This document shows, one piece after another, positions 42,974 to 54,470 of a stretch of DNA of 64,000 nt; position 1 is the first letter of the stretch, and every line of letters starts with the position of its first letter. Under the pieces are notes generated by a model. It was not told the DNA's origin. It did no database searches and saw only the letters and a program-made list of their open reading frames with translations. Source of the DNA: Corydoras sp. C115 (lineage: Eukaryota > Chordata > Actinopteri > Siluriformes > Callichthyidae); the NCBI GenBank assembly GCA_019802505.1, contig JAFMOC010000764.1:62001-126000 (forward strand). The letters are read 5' to 3'. The translations under genes were made by a program, and so were the position numbers.

Positions 42974-44368
42974 TTATTTCCTTAGTAGTCCGGATGAAAC
43001 CGAGTGCAGGGAATTCAGCACCCTTACCGCCTGGTGGATAAAGCTGTTTTTGAGTCTCGTGGTGTTGGAACGGAGACTTCTGTATCTTCTTCCAGATGGA
43101 AGCATGCTGAACAAACTGTGTGCAGGGTGGTGTGTGTCACTCGAAATTGTTATTGCTTTCCGAGTGAGGCAGGTGGTGTATATGTCTTGCACCGAGGGTA
43201 GTGGAGCCCCAATTATCTTTCCAGCTGCTCTCACAACACGCTGCAGTGCCTTCCTGTTGGTCTCAGTGCAGCTTCCTCCCCACACAGTAATGCAGCTGGA
43301 AAGGATGCTCTCGATGGTGCCTCGATAGAAGGTGGTCATGATGGATGGAGGGGCCCTTACCTGCTTGAGCTTACGCAGAAAATAGAGGCGCCGCTGAGCT
43401 TTCTTTACCAGTAAAGTTGTGTTGGCAGTCCATGTGAGGTCCTCGCTGATGTGCACGCCCAGGAATTTGGTGCAGCTTACTCGCTCCACAGCTGCACCTT
43501 CGATGGTCAGGGGTGGGTGTTGAGTCTGACCTTTCCGGAAATCAACAACAATCTCCTTGATTTTGTTGACATTCAGCAGGAGGTTGTTGTTCTTGCACCA
43601 CGTATTCAGGAGGTTGACCTCTTCTCTATAATAGGTCTCATCGCCTTTGGTGATGAGACCCACTAGAGTGGTGTCGTCCGCAAACTTCACTATGTGATTT
43701 GTGTTGTGGATTGTTGTGCAGTCATGTGTCAGTAGGGTGAAGAGTAATGGACTGAGCACACAGCCTTGGGGGGCTCCTGTGCTCAGTATAATGTTGCTGG
43801 AGATTTTGTTTCCTACCTGCACTGTTTGAGGCCTCTGGCTGAGGAAGTCCAGCAGCCAATTGCAGAGGGAGGTACTGAGCCCCAGCTTGTCCAGTTTGCA
43901 GATTAGTTGTTGGGGTATGATGGTATTGAATGCCGAGTTGAAATCTATAAAAAGCATTCTCACATATGAGTCTTTCTTGTCAAGATGGGTGAGGGCTGGG
44001 TGGAGGGCAGAGCAGATTGCATCTTCTGTAGATCGTTGTTTACGGTATGCAAACTGACAGGGGTCCAGTGTTGGTGGGAGGATTGATTTGATGTGTGCCA
44101 TGACTAGCTGTTCGAAGCACTTCATAATGATGGGAGTTAGTGCCACAGGACAGTAGTCATTGAAGGTGGTCTGAGCAGATTTTTTGGGCACAGGTATAAC
44201 GGTGGTTGTTTTGAAGCGTGTTGGAACAATGGCTTGCTTCAATGAAGTGTTGAAGATGTCTGTAAAGACCTCTTTAAGTTCTTCAGCACAGACTTTGAGC
44301 ACGCACCTAGGGATGTTGTCTGGACCTGTTGCTTTGCGGATGTTTATTTTGGTTAGTGTCTGCTTCAC
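42974..44368 (-). pseudogene. Rex1-like LINE reverse transcriptase
   Basis: An open block of 464 codons with RT motifs in order: IRKATGPDNIP, FIDFNSAFNTIIP (catalytic Asp), GAPQGCVLSPLLFTL, VKFADDTTLVGL (FADD box), KTKEIVVDFRKG-like, then KKAQRRLYFLRKLK and the C-terminal LLPSGRRYRSL..LKNSFIHQAVRVLN. The upstream linker at 44,467-45,000 and endonuclease are in other frames, so the polyprotein is broken although this domain is not. Confidence 0.85.
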
Positions 44369-44466
44369 GCTTGTAACAGAAAGACACAGTGTTTGATCAT
44401 GTGGAGGGGGTGGGGTCTTTTGTGGTTGTGTATTATTTTGAGCCTCAAAGCGTGAGAAGAAGCTAT

Positions 44467-45631
44467 TTAGATTGTTAAGCAGAGAGGTGTTACTCGCACA
44501 GGTCTGTGATGGGGCTTATAGTCTGTGATGGTTTGGATGCCCCGCCACAGGCTCTGTGCATCTCTGCTGTCTTTGAAATGGGAGGTGATTTTCTGTGTAT
44601 ACTCCCGTTTTGCTTTCCTGATACCTCGGGACAAGTTGGCACGTGCTTTCTTCAAACCCTCTTCATTTCTGGATCTGAAGGCCTCGTCTCTGGTCCTCAG
44701 CAGCTTGTGGACATCACCTGTCAACCAAGGTTTCTGGTTGGCCCGAGTGACGATGTTCTTTGTGTGGGTTACATCGTCTATACACTTTGAGATATAGGAG
44801 ATCACAGTGTCTGTGTACTCCTCAAGATCTGTGTGGTTGTTGTTGGTGGCTGCCTGTTTAAACATGTCCCAGTCCGTTGTACCAAGGCAGTCTTGAAGCG
44901 CAAGGACGGCCCCCTCTGGCCACACTTTTATCTGTTTCTTGACAGGTTTGATTGCTTTTCCAGTTTGTATGTATGCTGGCCTGTGACCACAGGCCAGCAT
45001 ATGTGGTCAGACCAGATGTGGTCTGAAAGTCCAATGTGGGGGAGGGGAGTGGCTTTGTACGCTCCTTTGTGAAAGGTGTAGACCAGGTCCAAAGTGTTCT
45101 CCCCCCTTGTTGGAAAGTTAACATGTTGATGTAGTTTTGGGAAAACTGTTTTGAGCTCTGTGTGATTAAAATCTCCAGCGAGAATGAGAAAACAGTCCGG
45201 ATGTGCAGTTTGTTGTTCACTGATGGCCTGGTATAAATCATTTAGTGCTGTATTTCTATCGCTGTTGTTGCTGGTGGGGGGATGTAGGCTGCTACCAGTA
45301 AAATCTCAGTGAATTCTCTGGGCAGATAAAAAGGACGACATTTTATTGCAATAAACTCCACTAATGCTGAACAGTATTTGCCTACTACCGCTGTATCGCG
45401 GCACCACTCATTATGAGTGTAGACACAGATACCGCCGCCGCGAGTCTTCCCTCCGGTTATGAGGGCTCGATCAGCCTGGTAGCATGCTAACTGCTCCAGT
45501 TGCACAGCGGAGTCGGGAATGTTATCATTAAACCAAGTTTCAGTGAAAATCAGTACACAACAGTTACTCACTGTACGATTCGCTGATCTCAACAGTCGTA
45601 TATGATCCATTTTATTTTCCAGTGAACGCAT
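44467..45631 (-). pseudogene. Rex1-like LINE endonuclease and linker
   Basis: Apurinic-endonuclease-like fold pieces in order: CCVLIFTETWFND and RGGGICVYTHNEWC at 45,242-45,631; a FLILAGDFNHTEL-type and HIGLSDH-type segment at about 44,990-45,241 (frame changes); the linker with KPVKKQIKVWPEGAVLALQD and RANQKPWLTGDVHKLLRTRD at 44,467-45,000. At least three frame breaks. Confidence 0.75.
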
Positions 45632-46099
45632 GTTTGCCAGGAGGACTGATAGTATCGCCGGACTAAAGGGGTTAGCCGTTAGCCTAGCTCGAATACCTCC
45701 GCGCTTGTCCCGCTTTCGTTCCCTCGCGCCCCTTTTCCGGTGCTTCCTTCCTCAGGGAGGTGAAGTAGGAGAGTCCGATGATGAGTCAGGCCCACGGAGA
45801 CCGAGTTCCTCTAGCATTTCTGTTGCCACATCGTCCAAAACGTTGCAAATGTTGTTTTTTCTGATGTTTAGTAAAGTTTGTCGGCTGTATTTGTATTCAA
45901 TTGTAGACAGACGGGACGAACACGTAAAGTTATCAGACAAACGCATATTAGATGAACATAACACCGCATTGTTGGGGGAGCGAGAGGTCGCTGCGTCTAC
46001 ACGCGCCGCCATCTTTTCATAAGCATCATCATTTTAAATAAAATTATTAAATGTAGGAATAACGTTTATTCTATTTTTAGAGATTGTTCTCATACAGAG

Positions 46100-46409
46100 T
46101 TCTAACATTTAGTTACTGTTAGTCTTTGTTGTTAGTATTTTTGCAGAACAGACGTATGATTTAAGCAGCATTACTATGATAGACCTCATACAGGGACACT
46201 ATACACAAAATGAGAACCGAGACAGAGACACACAAAGACAAGATAAATAGAGTACTTATATAAATAGAAACTAAGAAATACAAACAGACACGACAAGAGA
46301 GACTGTAAGAGAAAGAGAGAATGAGAAATTAAGAAAAAGACAAAGAGTCTGACTGAAAGAAACATTACACTGAAATAAGAACAAGAATGAAATACACACA
46401 CCTGTAATA
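46100..46409. other. Gene-free spacer
   Basis: Purine-rich repeat-like stretch (gagacagagacacacaaaga, agagaaagagagaatgagaa). No gene. Confidence 0.6.
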
Positions 46410-46562
46410 ATCCCATGCAACTCTGGATTATTATTCATTTGAAGAAGTAATAATTAAGTAGTTTGAATGAAAAACTTTGGGGAAATAGAACAAGCCTGTT
46501 GAATTCCCCACAGGATCTTCAATCTAGAGGCGAGTCCTTGATTTATAGAAACAGGGGTAAAG
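46410..46562 (-). pseudogene. L1-like LINE RT fragment 1
   Basis: Minus-strand translation gives SRLKILWGIQQACSISPKFF (the GIRQGC-SP motif of L1-type RT), a stop, then NNNPELHGII. Confidence 0.6.
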
Positions 46563-46582
46563 ATATCACTATATAACATCTT

Positions 46583-46838
46583 AATAAATCCATCTATCCA
46601 TCCATCAATTATCTTCCGCTTTATCCTATATATTGGGGTCGCGCGGGGTGGGGGGGGGGGGGGGGTTCCCCATGCCCATCCAGGGGAGAACGTTTCGGGC
46701 GCTGGGCAGCTACACCTAATCTATCGCTGGGCACACACTCTATATGGGGCAATTTGGAGAACTCAATTGATTTGATCCATGTTTTTGGACTGTGGGAGGA
46801 AACCAGAGAACCCGGAGAAAACCCACACGGACACCTGT
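46583..46838 (-). mobile_element. SINE, head-truncated
   Basis: Tail (ccatctatccatccatcaat) and body (gggtcgcg, aggggagaacgtttcgggcg, ggactgtgggaggaaacc) are present. The tRNA head is missing. Contains a G-run at 46,649-46,664. Confidence 0.8.
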
Positions 46839-46859
46839 TTTCTTCTCTCTTAGAGATTA

Positions 46860-47145
46860 ATAATGCTCTCCCATAGTTAACTTCATTCTCAACCCTGATT
46901 TACCAAATGTTTTGATATATACAGTTTTGAATAGAAAAGATCTCGCATTTTTTAAGGTTGAGTCTCAAACCAGAGGCCTCTGAAAACATTGAGATTACAT
47001 TTTAGGGCTTTATTTTTACCAATAAAACATTTTTCAAAAACAAATCTGTATCATCTGCAAACTGACTAATCTTGTATTTTCTATGAAATAGATTAACCCC
47101 ATGCAACTCATTATTATACATCGGGGCGAATACATCTTAATGTAT
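46860..47145 (-). pseudogene. L1-like LINE RT fragment 2
   Basis: Translates ELHGVNLFHRKYKISQFADD (FADD catalytic box), then FSEASGLRLNLKKCEIFSI, typical of L1/Tx1-type RT. It should lie downstream of fragment 1 in an RT, but here it lies upstream. Confidence 0.7.
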
Positions 47146-47227
47146 AATATATCGGGGCGAATACATCTTAATATATCTTAATAAAATCACCAAAAAGATC
47201 TCCAAAATAAAATAACAATATAAAAAT

Positions 47228-47345
47228 AGGGGGACATGGTAGCTTAGTGGTTAGCACGTTCGTCTCTCAGCACTGGGGATCCAGGTTTGAATCCCAATCT
47301 GGGTTGAGTTTTCATGTTCTCCCCGTTTGCATGTGGGTTTCCTCC
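47228..47345 (+). mobile_element. SINE head fragment
   Basis: gtagcttagtggttagcacg (box A) and tttgaatccca (box B), then gttttcatgttctccccgtt. It breaks off into unrelated pyrimidine-rich sequence. Confidence 0.75.
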
Positions 47346-47632
47346 GGGACTCGGACTCTCTTTGTCTTTCTTACTTTGTTTTTCTCTCTTTCTCTGACTG
47401 TTCCTCTTGTTCGTTTCTGTCATCTTTCTTAGTTTTATTAATTTGTCTTGTATTTGTGTGTCACCTGTTTCCTGCTCATTGTGTCACCCAAGGAGTTCCT
47501 GTATGAGGTCTGTCTTAGTAAGACTGATTAAAGCCAGTTCTGCTTAAATACTAACAGTACACTAAAGGTTAGAACTCTATAAGGGAACAATCTCTACAAA
47601 TAGAACAAATGTTATTTCCACATTTTATTTTA

Positions 47633-47987
47633 TTCATTCATTCATTCATTCATTCATTCTCTCCCGCTTTATCCTCTATTAGGGTCGCGGTGGGGTTCCC
47701 CATGCCCATCCAGGGGAGAACGTCTCGGGCGCTGGGCAGATAGAACCAGGACAGGGCGCCAATCCATCGCTGGGCACACACTCACTCACACAGACACACT
47801 CTATAGGGGCAATTTGGAGAATTCAATTGACTTGATCCATGTTTTTGGACTGTGGGAGGAAACCGGAGAACCTGGAGGAAACCCACGCAGACACGGGGAG
47901 AACATGGAAACTCCACCCAGATGGGGATTCGAACCGGGAATCCCTACCGCTGAGAGGCGAACATGCTAACCACTAAGCCACTAAGCC
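47633..47987 (-). mobile_element. SINE, nearly full length
   Basis: From the attcattcattc tail to a head with ttcgaaccgggaatccctac and gctaaccactaagcc. Same family as 28.7 kb. Confidence 0.88.
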
Positions 47988-48429
47988 TTATTTTATTTAA
48001 AATGATGATGTTCCCGCTAAGGTTTGAGAAGCCAACTTAAACACACAAAATGTGTATTATGTTTATTTGGGATGCAAAACAGTTAAATACAAATCAGTTT
48101 TGTTAAATACAAAACTGTTAAATACAATATCTCATTCTTAAAATTCTCTACTGTTAAAATCTGCTAAAGTACAAACACTGGACATCTGCGCTTTATAAAA
48201 ATGACCTATATTCCTATAAAAAAGGAAATAAAATCTACTTATACTTATACACTAATCTGGGTCCGTGACTCATAATTTTGTTACTATCTCAGTGTTGTCA
48301 TTTAGATGCAATGTTTTTGATAAACATGTTTAAAAAAACAGTAAGTATTTTTAACATTTTTTTGTTTATACTTTTTTGTTTATACTATTATAAAATATAT
48401 TTTAAAGTCTTATCTTTAAAGAAAACCCA

Positions 48430-48630
48430 CCCAAGAGCTCCTAAAGCGCATACGCATTTAAATCACACCCGTTCCCAATCGCTACCAAGTCGCACCCGTT
48501 TTCTGGCGCCGTTAAAGCGCATGCGCAGTAAAAAGCACACTCGTTCACCGGCGCTTCCAAATCGCACCTGTTTATGTTCGCATCTAAAGCGCATGCGCAT
48601 TCGAAGCCTTTCGGCTATATAGCCTTTTTG
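48430..48630. promoter_or_regulatory. Tandem units with NRF1-type GCGCATGCGC sites
   Basis: Three roughly 70-bp units each carry aaagcgcatRcgca (48,443, 48,513, 48,587) and aatcgcacc/agtcgcaccc phrases. The last two contain the palindrome gcgcatgcgc, an NRF1-type core. tatatagcc follows at 48,615. No adjacent exon is identified. Confidence 0.45.
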
Positions 48631-48834
48631 GCACTATAGTAACTTTATTTCATTCATTATGGGACACCTTAGTTTTTACACACTGATATTTTACATAAAT
48701 ACATATATACACATAACTACTTTGCTCACTATACACTACTCATTTATTCTAATGGTTAATCACTACAATGTAATGCACCTTAATAGGCTTTATTGCAATT
48801 ATTGGTTCTTAATTTATTTCTATTTGTTACATTA

Positions 48835-49075
48835 CATTTGGTTATTTAGCAAACTCTTTTATCCAAAGCAGATACAAGTAATCCAACTTAATGGTTGGGG
48901 GTCAGAATATAGAGATGATACAGCACCCATGGACGAATGAGGTTTAAGAATCTTGGTCAAGGTCTCACACTAATAACTGTTCAAATCTCAGTGGACCTAT
49001 GATTTGAACCCCAATGTTCAGATTGCTAACCCAACACCCTAACCCTAACCAATGAGCTAACCACACACTTGTTCC
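48835..49075 (-). mobile_element. tRNA-SINE with L2-type tail
   Basis: acatttggttatttagcaaa and cttttatccaaagcagatac form an L2-like 3' tail. On the minus strand ggttcaaatca (box B, about 49,005) and a tRNA-like head near 49,060 complete the structure. A different SINE family from the Mermaid-like one. Confidence 0.65.
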
Positions 49076-49314
49076 ATTTTATGATTGTATTATTTCTGTT
49101 TTTGCTGCTACTGGTTGCTAAATTTCCTAAAGAAGATAACTGGACAGGGCTTTGGGACAGGGTCTCACCTGCCATTAGATTTGTTTTGAATGCTGGAGAG
49201 ACGGTGCTGGGTAAACACACAACAGAGAGACAGACAGAAAGAAAGAATACATTAGGAAAATGAGCAACCATTAGCAGAAAAAAAATACAGTAATAATGCA
49301 ATTATAAAATAGAA

Positions 49315-49480
49315 CAAGGGTGTGGTAGCTCAGTGGTTAGGGTTAGTGGTTAGGGTGTTGGACTAGTAATATGATCATTGTGGGTTCACTGGGATTTGAA
49401 CAGTTGTCAGAATCCTTGAGCAAGACCCTTAACCCTAATTGCTCCAGGGGTGCTGTATCACCTCTGTGTTCTGAGATGAG
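49315..49480 (+). mobile_element. SINE, second tRNA-derived family
   Basis: gtggtagctcagtggttagg (box A) with an internal duplication of gtggttaggg, gtgggttcac (box-B-like), then gagcaagacccttaacccta and ccaggggtgctgtatcacct. Confidence 0.65.
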
Positions 49481-49489
49481 TACCAGAAA

Positions 49490-49870
49490 GAGTCACTATT
49501 TATTTATTTTTCTATCAGCCCCACTGGTGGAATTATAAAGCCTGACAGCTCTTGGCACAAATTATCTTTTTAGTCTGTCTGTAGAGCAGCTCTGTGACAG
49601 TAGTCTGCACTGAATTTGATCCTTTGCTCTAAAATTATGTAATGTAGGAAGTGGCCATCATCATCCATGATGGAGAGCAGTTTGTTGAGTTTCCACCTCT
49701 TTGCCACCTTAACCACTGTGTCTAGTTCCACACCCAGTGCTTGCCCCGCATGCCTGACTAGCTTCTCATCGCCTCTCATCTCTCTTTTTAATGTTTCCAC
49801 CCCAGCACACCACAGAAGAGAAAAGACAGCTGGACACCACAGTCTGATAGAATGGTGTTAAAGGTGCTGG
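49490..49870 (-). mobile_element. Rex1-like LINE 3' fragment
   Basis: The minus strand encodes PFYQTVVSSCLF, SVVCWGGN and RDEKLVRHAGQALGVELDTV, the C-terminal region of this LINE type. It is truncated upstream. Confidence 0.65.
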
Positions 49871-50024
49871 GGAAATATAGTTTATTGTAACTTGTGTAAT
49901 TCAAATGATAATGAAATACAAATTACAAAGACTAATAGGAACAATCCCTGAAAGTAGAATAAATGTTATTTTCTACATTTTATCTTCACGTTTATTTAAA
50001 TCAAGCGCGTCTTCCAAACAATAG

Positions 50025-50199
50025 GTGGCAGTATTGCACTAATCTGGAAACCTAACCGCCAATAAACAGGAAGAGAAGAAAAGGAACAATAACAGCAGCA
50101 GCACCTCGTGTGTTAAACCTCTGCGAGATTTAATTTAAAAATAAAAGTTGTGCACGTCATCATTATTATCATCAGATCAAATCCAGTTCATTACTGAAG
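50025..50199 (+). other. Zinc-finger gene B, probable first exon and promoter
   Basis: Counterpart of 40,286-40,470: ctaaccgccaataaacagga, cagcacctcgtgtgtt, gttgtgcacgtcatcatt, ending TTACTGAAG|GTGAGATTC at 50,199/50,200. Probably a non-coding 5' exon. A cggaaac/ccaat-type element lies near its start. Confidence 0.6.
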
Positions 50200-50506
50200 G
50201 TGAGATTCTTTCTTAACCTTATTAAAACTTTATACTATGTGTGGAATATCAGGATGTAAATAAGACTGATGGATTTTAGATTTAAGACTGTGTTCTGTTA
50301 TTGTTTATAATGCTAATAACTTTAAATATTAATGTGAATGCACTATAATCAGAAGTAATAAAGTATAAAATGATATGTTGACATGTTTAGGATTATCTCT
50401 CATAACTCTGTCCTTGAACAAACTACAACGTAGTGAACTTTATTCAGCAAAACAATATTTCATTTCAAAACAACACTAAAACATTTCATTTATTTCGACA
50501 ATTAAC

Positions 50507-50594
50507 ATGAACAAGGCCATAGAGGTGGTGGATCCTATCCCAGCTCTCATTCAACAAAAGGAGGAGAAACAGCCTGGACCTGTTTCCAGTGTAG
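50507..50594 (+). CDS. Zinc-finger gene B, exon 2
   Basis: ATG at 50,507; MNKAIEVVDPIPALIQQKEE then KQPGPVSSV; ends GTAG|GTGAGC. The protein-level match to gene A exon 2 is close. The 88-base exon ends one base into a codon; joined directly to the finger exon it meets a stop after six codons. So either an unseen exon intervenes or fingers start from their own ATG. Confidence 0.5.
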
Positions 50595-51099
50595 GTGAGC
50601 TCATTACCAACAATGCCAACATACCATCACAAACTACACAAAAGTAAATCACTACAAAGTCTGATTCTGTAAAAGGTTACTTGATATTTAGTAATGAACT
50701 TAATATTTTTAAGAACTTAATAAGAACTTAAGTTCTTAATAGAACTTAATAAGAATAAAATTACAATATAAAATCTATGAATAAAAAAAAAAAAGGTTTT
50801 ACATTAAAACAATATAAACACTTGATTTAACTAAGCAAATAGGTAAGGGCCTCTCATTGGCTAATTGCTTTATGAATGATTATGTTTTAGCTGCAACAAG
50901 TTATTTAAACAGTTAGAACAGGACGGGACGGGCAGGAGGGGGCATCATCTTTGAGAAAGGACTGTGATCAGAAAAAAAAGCTTTAAATTATTGTGATCGG
51001 CACTCATATAAACATTTGGTAGAATAACAACAGTAGAACTCAGTGATATTTAATTTAATTGTGAAAGAACATTTCCACAAGCACAGTGTGTAGTAAATT

Positions 51100-51935
51100 T
51101 AAGGGATTGGGTCTAAACAGCTGTGCAGACTTGTCAGTGAGGCCAGCCTGCAAAAAAAGAAGAGAAGGTCATGTGGTCTGTTGAGTTTAGATTTACTCAG
51201 TTTCAGAATGATTGGAGCATCAGTGTAAGAAGAGAGGTGGCTGAAGTGATGCCTAATGTCTAATGGCCAAGCCTGTGAGGGCAGTGCTATGATTTGGGGT
51301 TGCTACACTTAGTCATATCTGTGTTCATCAATGTTATCTGCCTTAAAAATAGGGTCTGTTGACGACCTGAATATACCGAACCACCAGGTAATGGATCTTT
51401 TTTTCCTGATGGCATGGATATATTTTAAAATGACAATGCCCATGATGCATCATTCTCTAAAAGGTAATGGATCTTTTTTTCCTGATGGCATGGATATATT
51501 TTAAAATGACAATGCCCATGATGCATCATTCTCACTTAGTCATATCTGTGTTCATAAATGTTATCTGCCTTAAAAATAGGGTCTGTTGACGACCTGAATA
51601 TACCGAACCACCAGGTAATGGATCTTTTTTTCCTGATGGCATGGATATATTTTAAAATGACAATGCCCATGATGCATCATTCTCTAAAAGTGAAAGAGTA
51701 GTTCAGAGAGCAGGAGACATCATTTTCAAACTTAAATTTGGCCACCACAGAGTCCAGACTTCAATGCCATTCAAAATGTTTGGAATGTGCTGGTGAAGAT
51801 TTTGTGCAGTGCTTAAAATTCCCCATTATTAATACAAGATCTTGGGCAAAAAAAACAACAAAACTAAATGTTGTGACATTGCAGCAGCTTGTGGAGATGA
51901 TGCCACACTCGAATATGTGGTGTAATCTAAGCTAA
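51100..51935 (+). pseudogene. Tc1-type transposase fossil in gene B intron
   Basis: ggtcatgtggtctgttgagt (WS-E-F-like), atgatttggggttgctacac (MIWGC), gacaatgcccatgatgcatc (DNAHDA), then ccaccacagagtccagactt caatgcc (PPQSPDFNAI). These sit in DD34E order in broken frames. Shared with gene A, so it predates their duplication. Confidence 0.7.
51350..51690 (+). repeat. Partial triplication inside the fossil
   Basis: ggtaatggatctttttttcc to gatgcatcattct occurs three times (about 51,388, 51,462, 51,614). The preceding gtctgttgacgacctgaata block occurs twice. Gene A has the block once. Confidence 0.9.
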
Positions 51936-52437
51936 AAGCAGTCCAGCCAAATATTATTGTGTGACCACTTTTTTAAACATTCAGTTTATATATTTTATAT
52001 TACCCTTACATTGGTGGATTTGGGATTTAAATCCCAACCCATCAAAATAGAAAAAAAAAACTTTTACCACTGCTATACCACTCTTTTTTTCCTAATACTG
52101 CCTTTTATACTGAAACATCATTACGATTTCACATTGTTATATAGCTGTTTAACTAAAAAGAAAATCAGATTAGGCCTTCCTCAGCATGCTCACATGGATA
52201 AATAAATATAATTGATATTATATGAGTGCTGTCCGGTTTTCTTTTAACTTGTTCATTTCTGCCTGCAGATTCAACCTGTTTTTTATATGTTGAATATGTT
52301 GTTTTTTTATCTTCTTATTAGCCCTAAATTGCACCTGTCCCAACATTTTTTGGAATGTGGTTTAGAATTGAAATACAGAATTTTATGTAAATAAGCTAAT
52401 AAAATGAAGTTGGCCAGACAAAACATTAAAAAAATTT
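51936..52437. other. Intronic, nothing recognised
   Basis: AT-rich intron sequence of gene B. Confidence 0.6.
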
Positions 52438-52798
52438 TAGTTCATCCATCCATCCATTATTTGCTGCTTTATCCCATATTAGGGTCGCGGGGGTGGGGGT
52501 GGTTCCCCATGCTCATCCTGGGGAGAAGGTTTCGGGCGCCTGGACAGGGCACCAATCTATCACTGGGCACACACTCCCTCACACAGACTCTATATATGGG
52601 GGAATTTGGAGAACTCAATTTGACTTCATCCATGTTTTTGGACTGTGGGAGGAAACTGGAGAACCCGGAGGAAACCAACGCGGACATGGGGTGTACATGG
52701 ACACTCCACCCAGATGGTGGTTCGAACCGGGAATCCCTAGTGTTAAGAGGCAAACATGTTAACCACTAAGCCACCGTGCCGCCCGATCTGTAGTTCAT
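52438..52798 (-). mobile_element. SINE with tagttcat target duplication
   Basis: Complete head (accactaagccaccgtgccg), box B region (gttcgaaccgggaatcccta) and (CATC)n tail. tagttcat lies at 52,438-52,445 and 52,791-52,798. Confidence 0.85.
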
Positions 52799-52868
52799 AC
52801 TCAATGTAATCAAATATAAGTCAAAATAAATAACATTTTCACTAGCAATATTTTTATATTATCCCAGA

Positions 52869-53241
52869 TTTTTTCTGATATGTCATTCATTAATTCATTC
52901 ATTATCATCCGCTTTATCCTCTGTTAGGGTCGCGGTGGGGTTCCCCCTGCCCTCCAGGGGAGAACGTCTCGGGTGCTGGGCAGATAGACCCAGGACAGGG
53001 CGTCAATCCATCGCTGGGCACACACTCACTCACTCATACACACTCTATATGGGGCAATTTGGAGAACTCAATTGACTTGATCTATGTTTTTGGACTGTGG
53101 GAGGAAACCGGAGGAAACCCACGCGGACATGGGGAGAACATGGAAACTCCACCTAGATAGGGATTCTAACCGGGAATCCCTAGTGCTAAGAGGAGAACAT
53201 GCTAACCACTAAGCCACCGTGCTGCCCTTTTTCTGATATGT
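52869..53241 (-). mobile_element. SINE with 14-bp target duplication
   Basis: tttttctgatatgt flanks both sides (52,870-52,883 and 53,228-53,241). Same family as 28.7 kb, with a small deletion in the body. Confidence 0.9.
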
Positions 53242-54470
53242 TTCTAATTAATTACATATTTTAGAGTATATGGTATTTTTTGTGAACTTATCTTGATTTA
53301 GAAAAAAGTTCAGTTGAAATGATTTTGTTATCTATATTAATTGACATGTTATACTTGCACACCTACGTTAAGAATTGAAATCAGATTTTATCAGTTATTT
53401 TTACAACAAAACAAATTAGCCCAGGAGTTTTACAAAGCAGCAGCCACATCAGAAAAGAAGCAAGCACCCAGAGACATTTTAAACTGCTTGGAGTTAAGCA
53501 AGCAAGTCAAGCAAGGCTAGTGTCTTCCAAAGAGAAAGTATTAGTATGTTCTATATATTGTCTTACTGTAGAAATGATTGTAATCAGTTTGTGGGCATGA
53601 CACCAGAAATGGTCGAGTGGTGCAAACAAAAAGGCTTTATTTCACCAAAAAAAGGTTAAATGGACAGCAAAATCATATACTAATCTACAGTATTGTGTTA
53701 CAGTAACAGTAACAGGTCACAACAGAATCAAAACAGAATTTATTTTTCTCTCATCCAAAATTGTGATTGCATATGTGCATTATAACAGATGAGTGATGCA
53801 GATAGTTTGAAGTATTTGAATTTTTTTAAACTGCAAAAAAATGTGTTAAAGTAGAACACATTATTTAGAACAGTGGTTCTTAATCACAGTCCATGATAGA
53901 CCAAAAAAATAAAGAGCACAGGGGTTTCTAAAGGGTTTCTCAAATAAGTTTTGTTGTGAATTACTGATCTAGAATCATTACATTTGAGTTTGAGATTAAA
54001 TATTTATTTGCAGACAAAATCTTGATGCCTGTTTATTTTTAATTTTTTTCTGAAGGATCATGGAAAGAACATTGATGTGGCTATAAAGGGGTGCAAGATG
54101 GATTAATATGCTCTAAAGAATTACCTCTGGAGATTTTTATTGTGGCTGTATTGGTGAAGACTATTGTCCTACACATCCTCACAGATGTGCCATGCAGCTT
54201 TAACATGTTAATGGACATCTGCGGAATCTGGAGTATCCACAAACTATGAACTCTTTCTTTGAATTTCTACAGCGAGTAGTGATGTATGAATACATGAATT
54301 AAGAAACAGACTTCTAACGTACGAACAGTATGAACAGAAATTCTGGCTGCCTTGTGACTACAATAACATTATTTTACCTCAACCTAAACACATTCAAAGG
54401 TCTGTGGAAAGTGTATATTTCACTGTGGAGAAATTACGTAAAATAAAAAAAGAGATCTTTCTGCCTACAG
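53242..54470. other. Gene B intron, 3' part
   Basis: 54,020-54,270 matches 37,130-37,370 inverted (tgtgccatgcagcttt, tgaatttctacag). No exon with good coding signal was found. Confidence 0.55.

Larger units (their letters stand above)
42838..46020 (-). mobile_element. Near full-length Rex1/CR1-like LINE
   Basis: Order on the minus strand: a 5' ORF start (ATGGCGGCGCGTGT near 46,010; peptide YSRQTLLNIRKNN), endonuclease, linker, RT and C-terminal region. The 3' UTR then runs into (TA)n at 42,838. The tail at 40.5-40.7 kb is probably its end, split by later insertions. Clade naming (Rex1/Babar within the Jockey superfamily) is from memory. Confidence 0.8.

Noticed and set aside
49030..49060. 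Telomere-like accctaaccctaacc
   Set aside because: Only two units, inside a SINE-like sequence; not a telomeric array.
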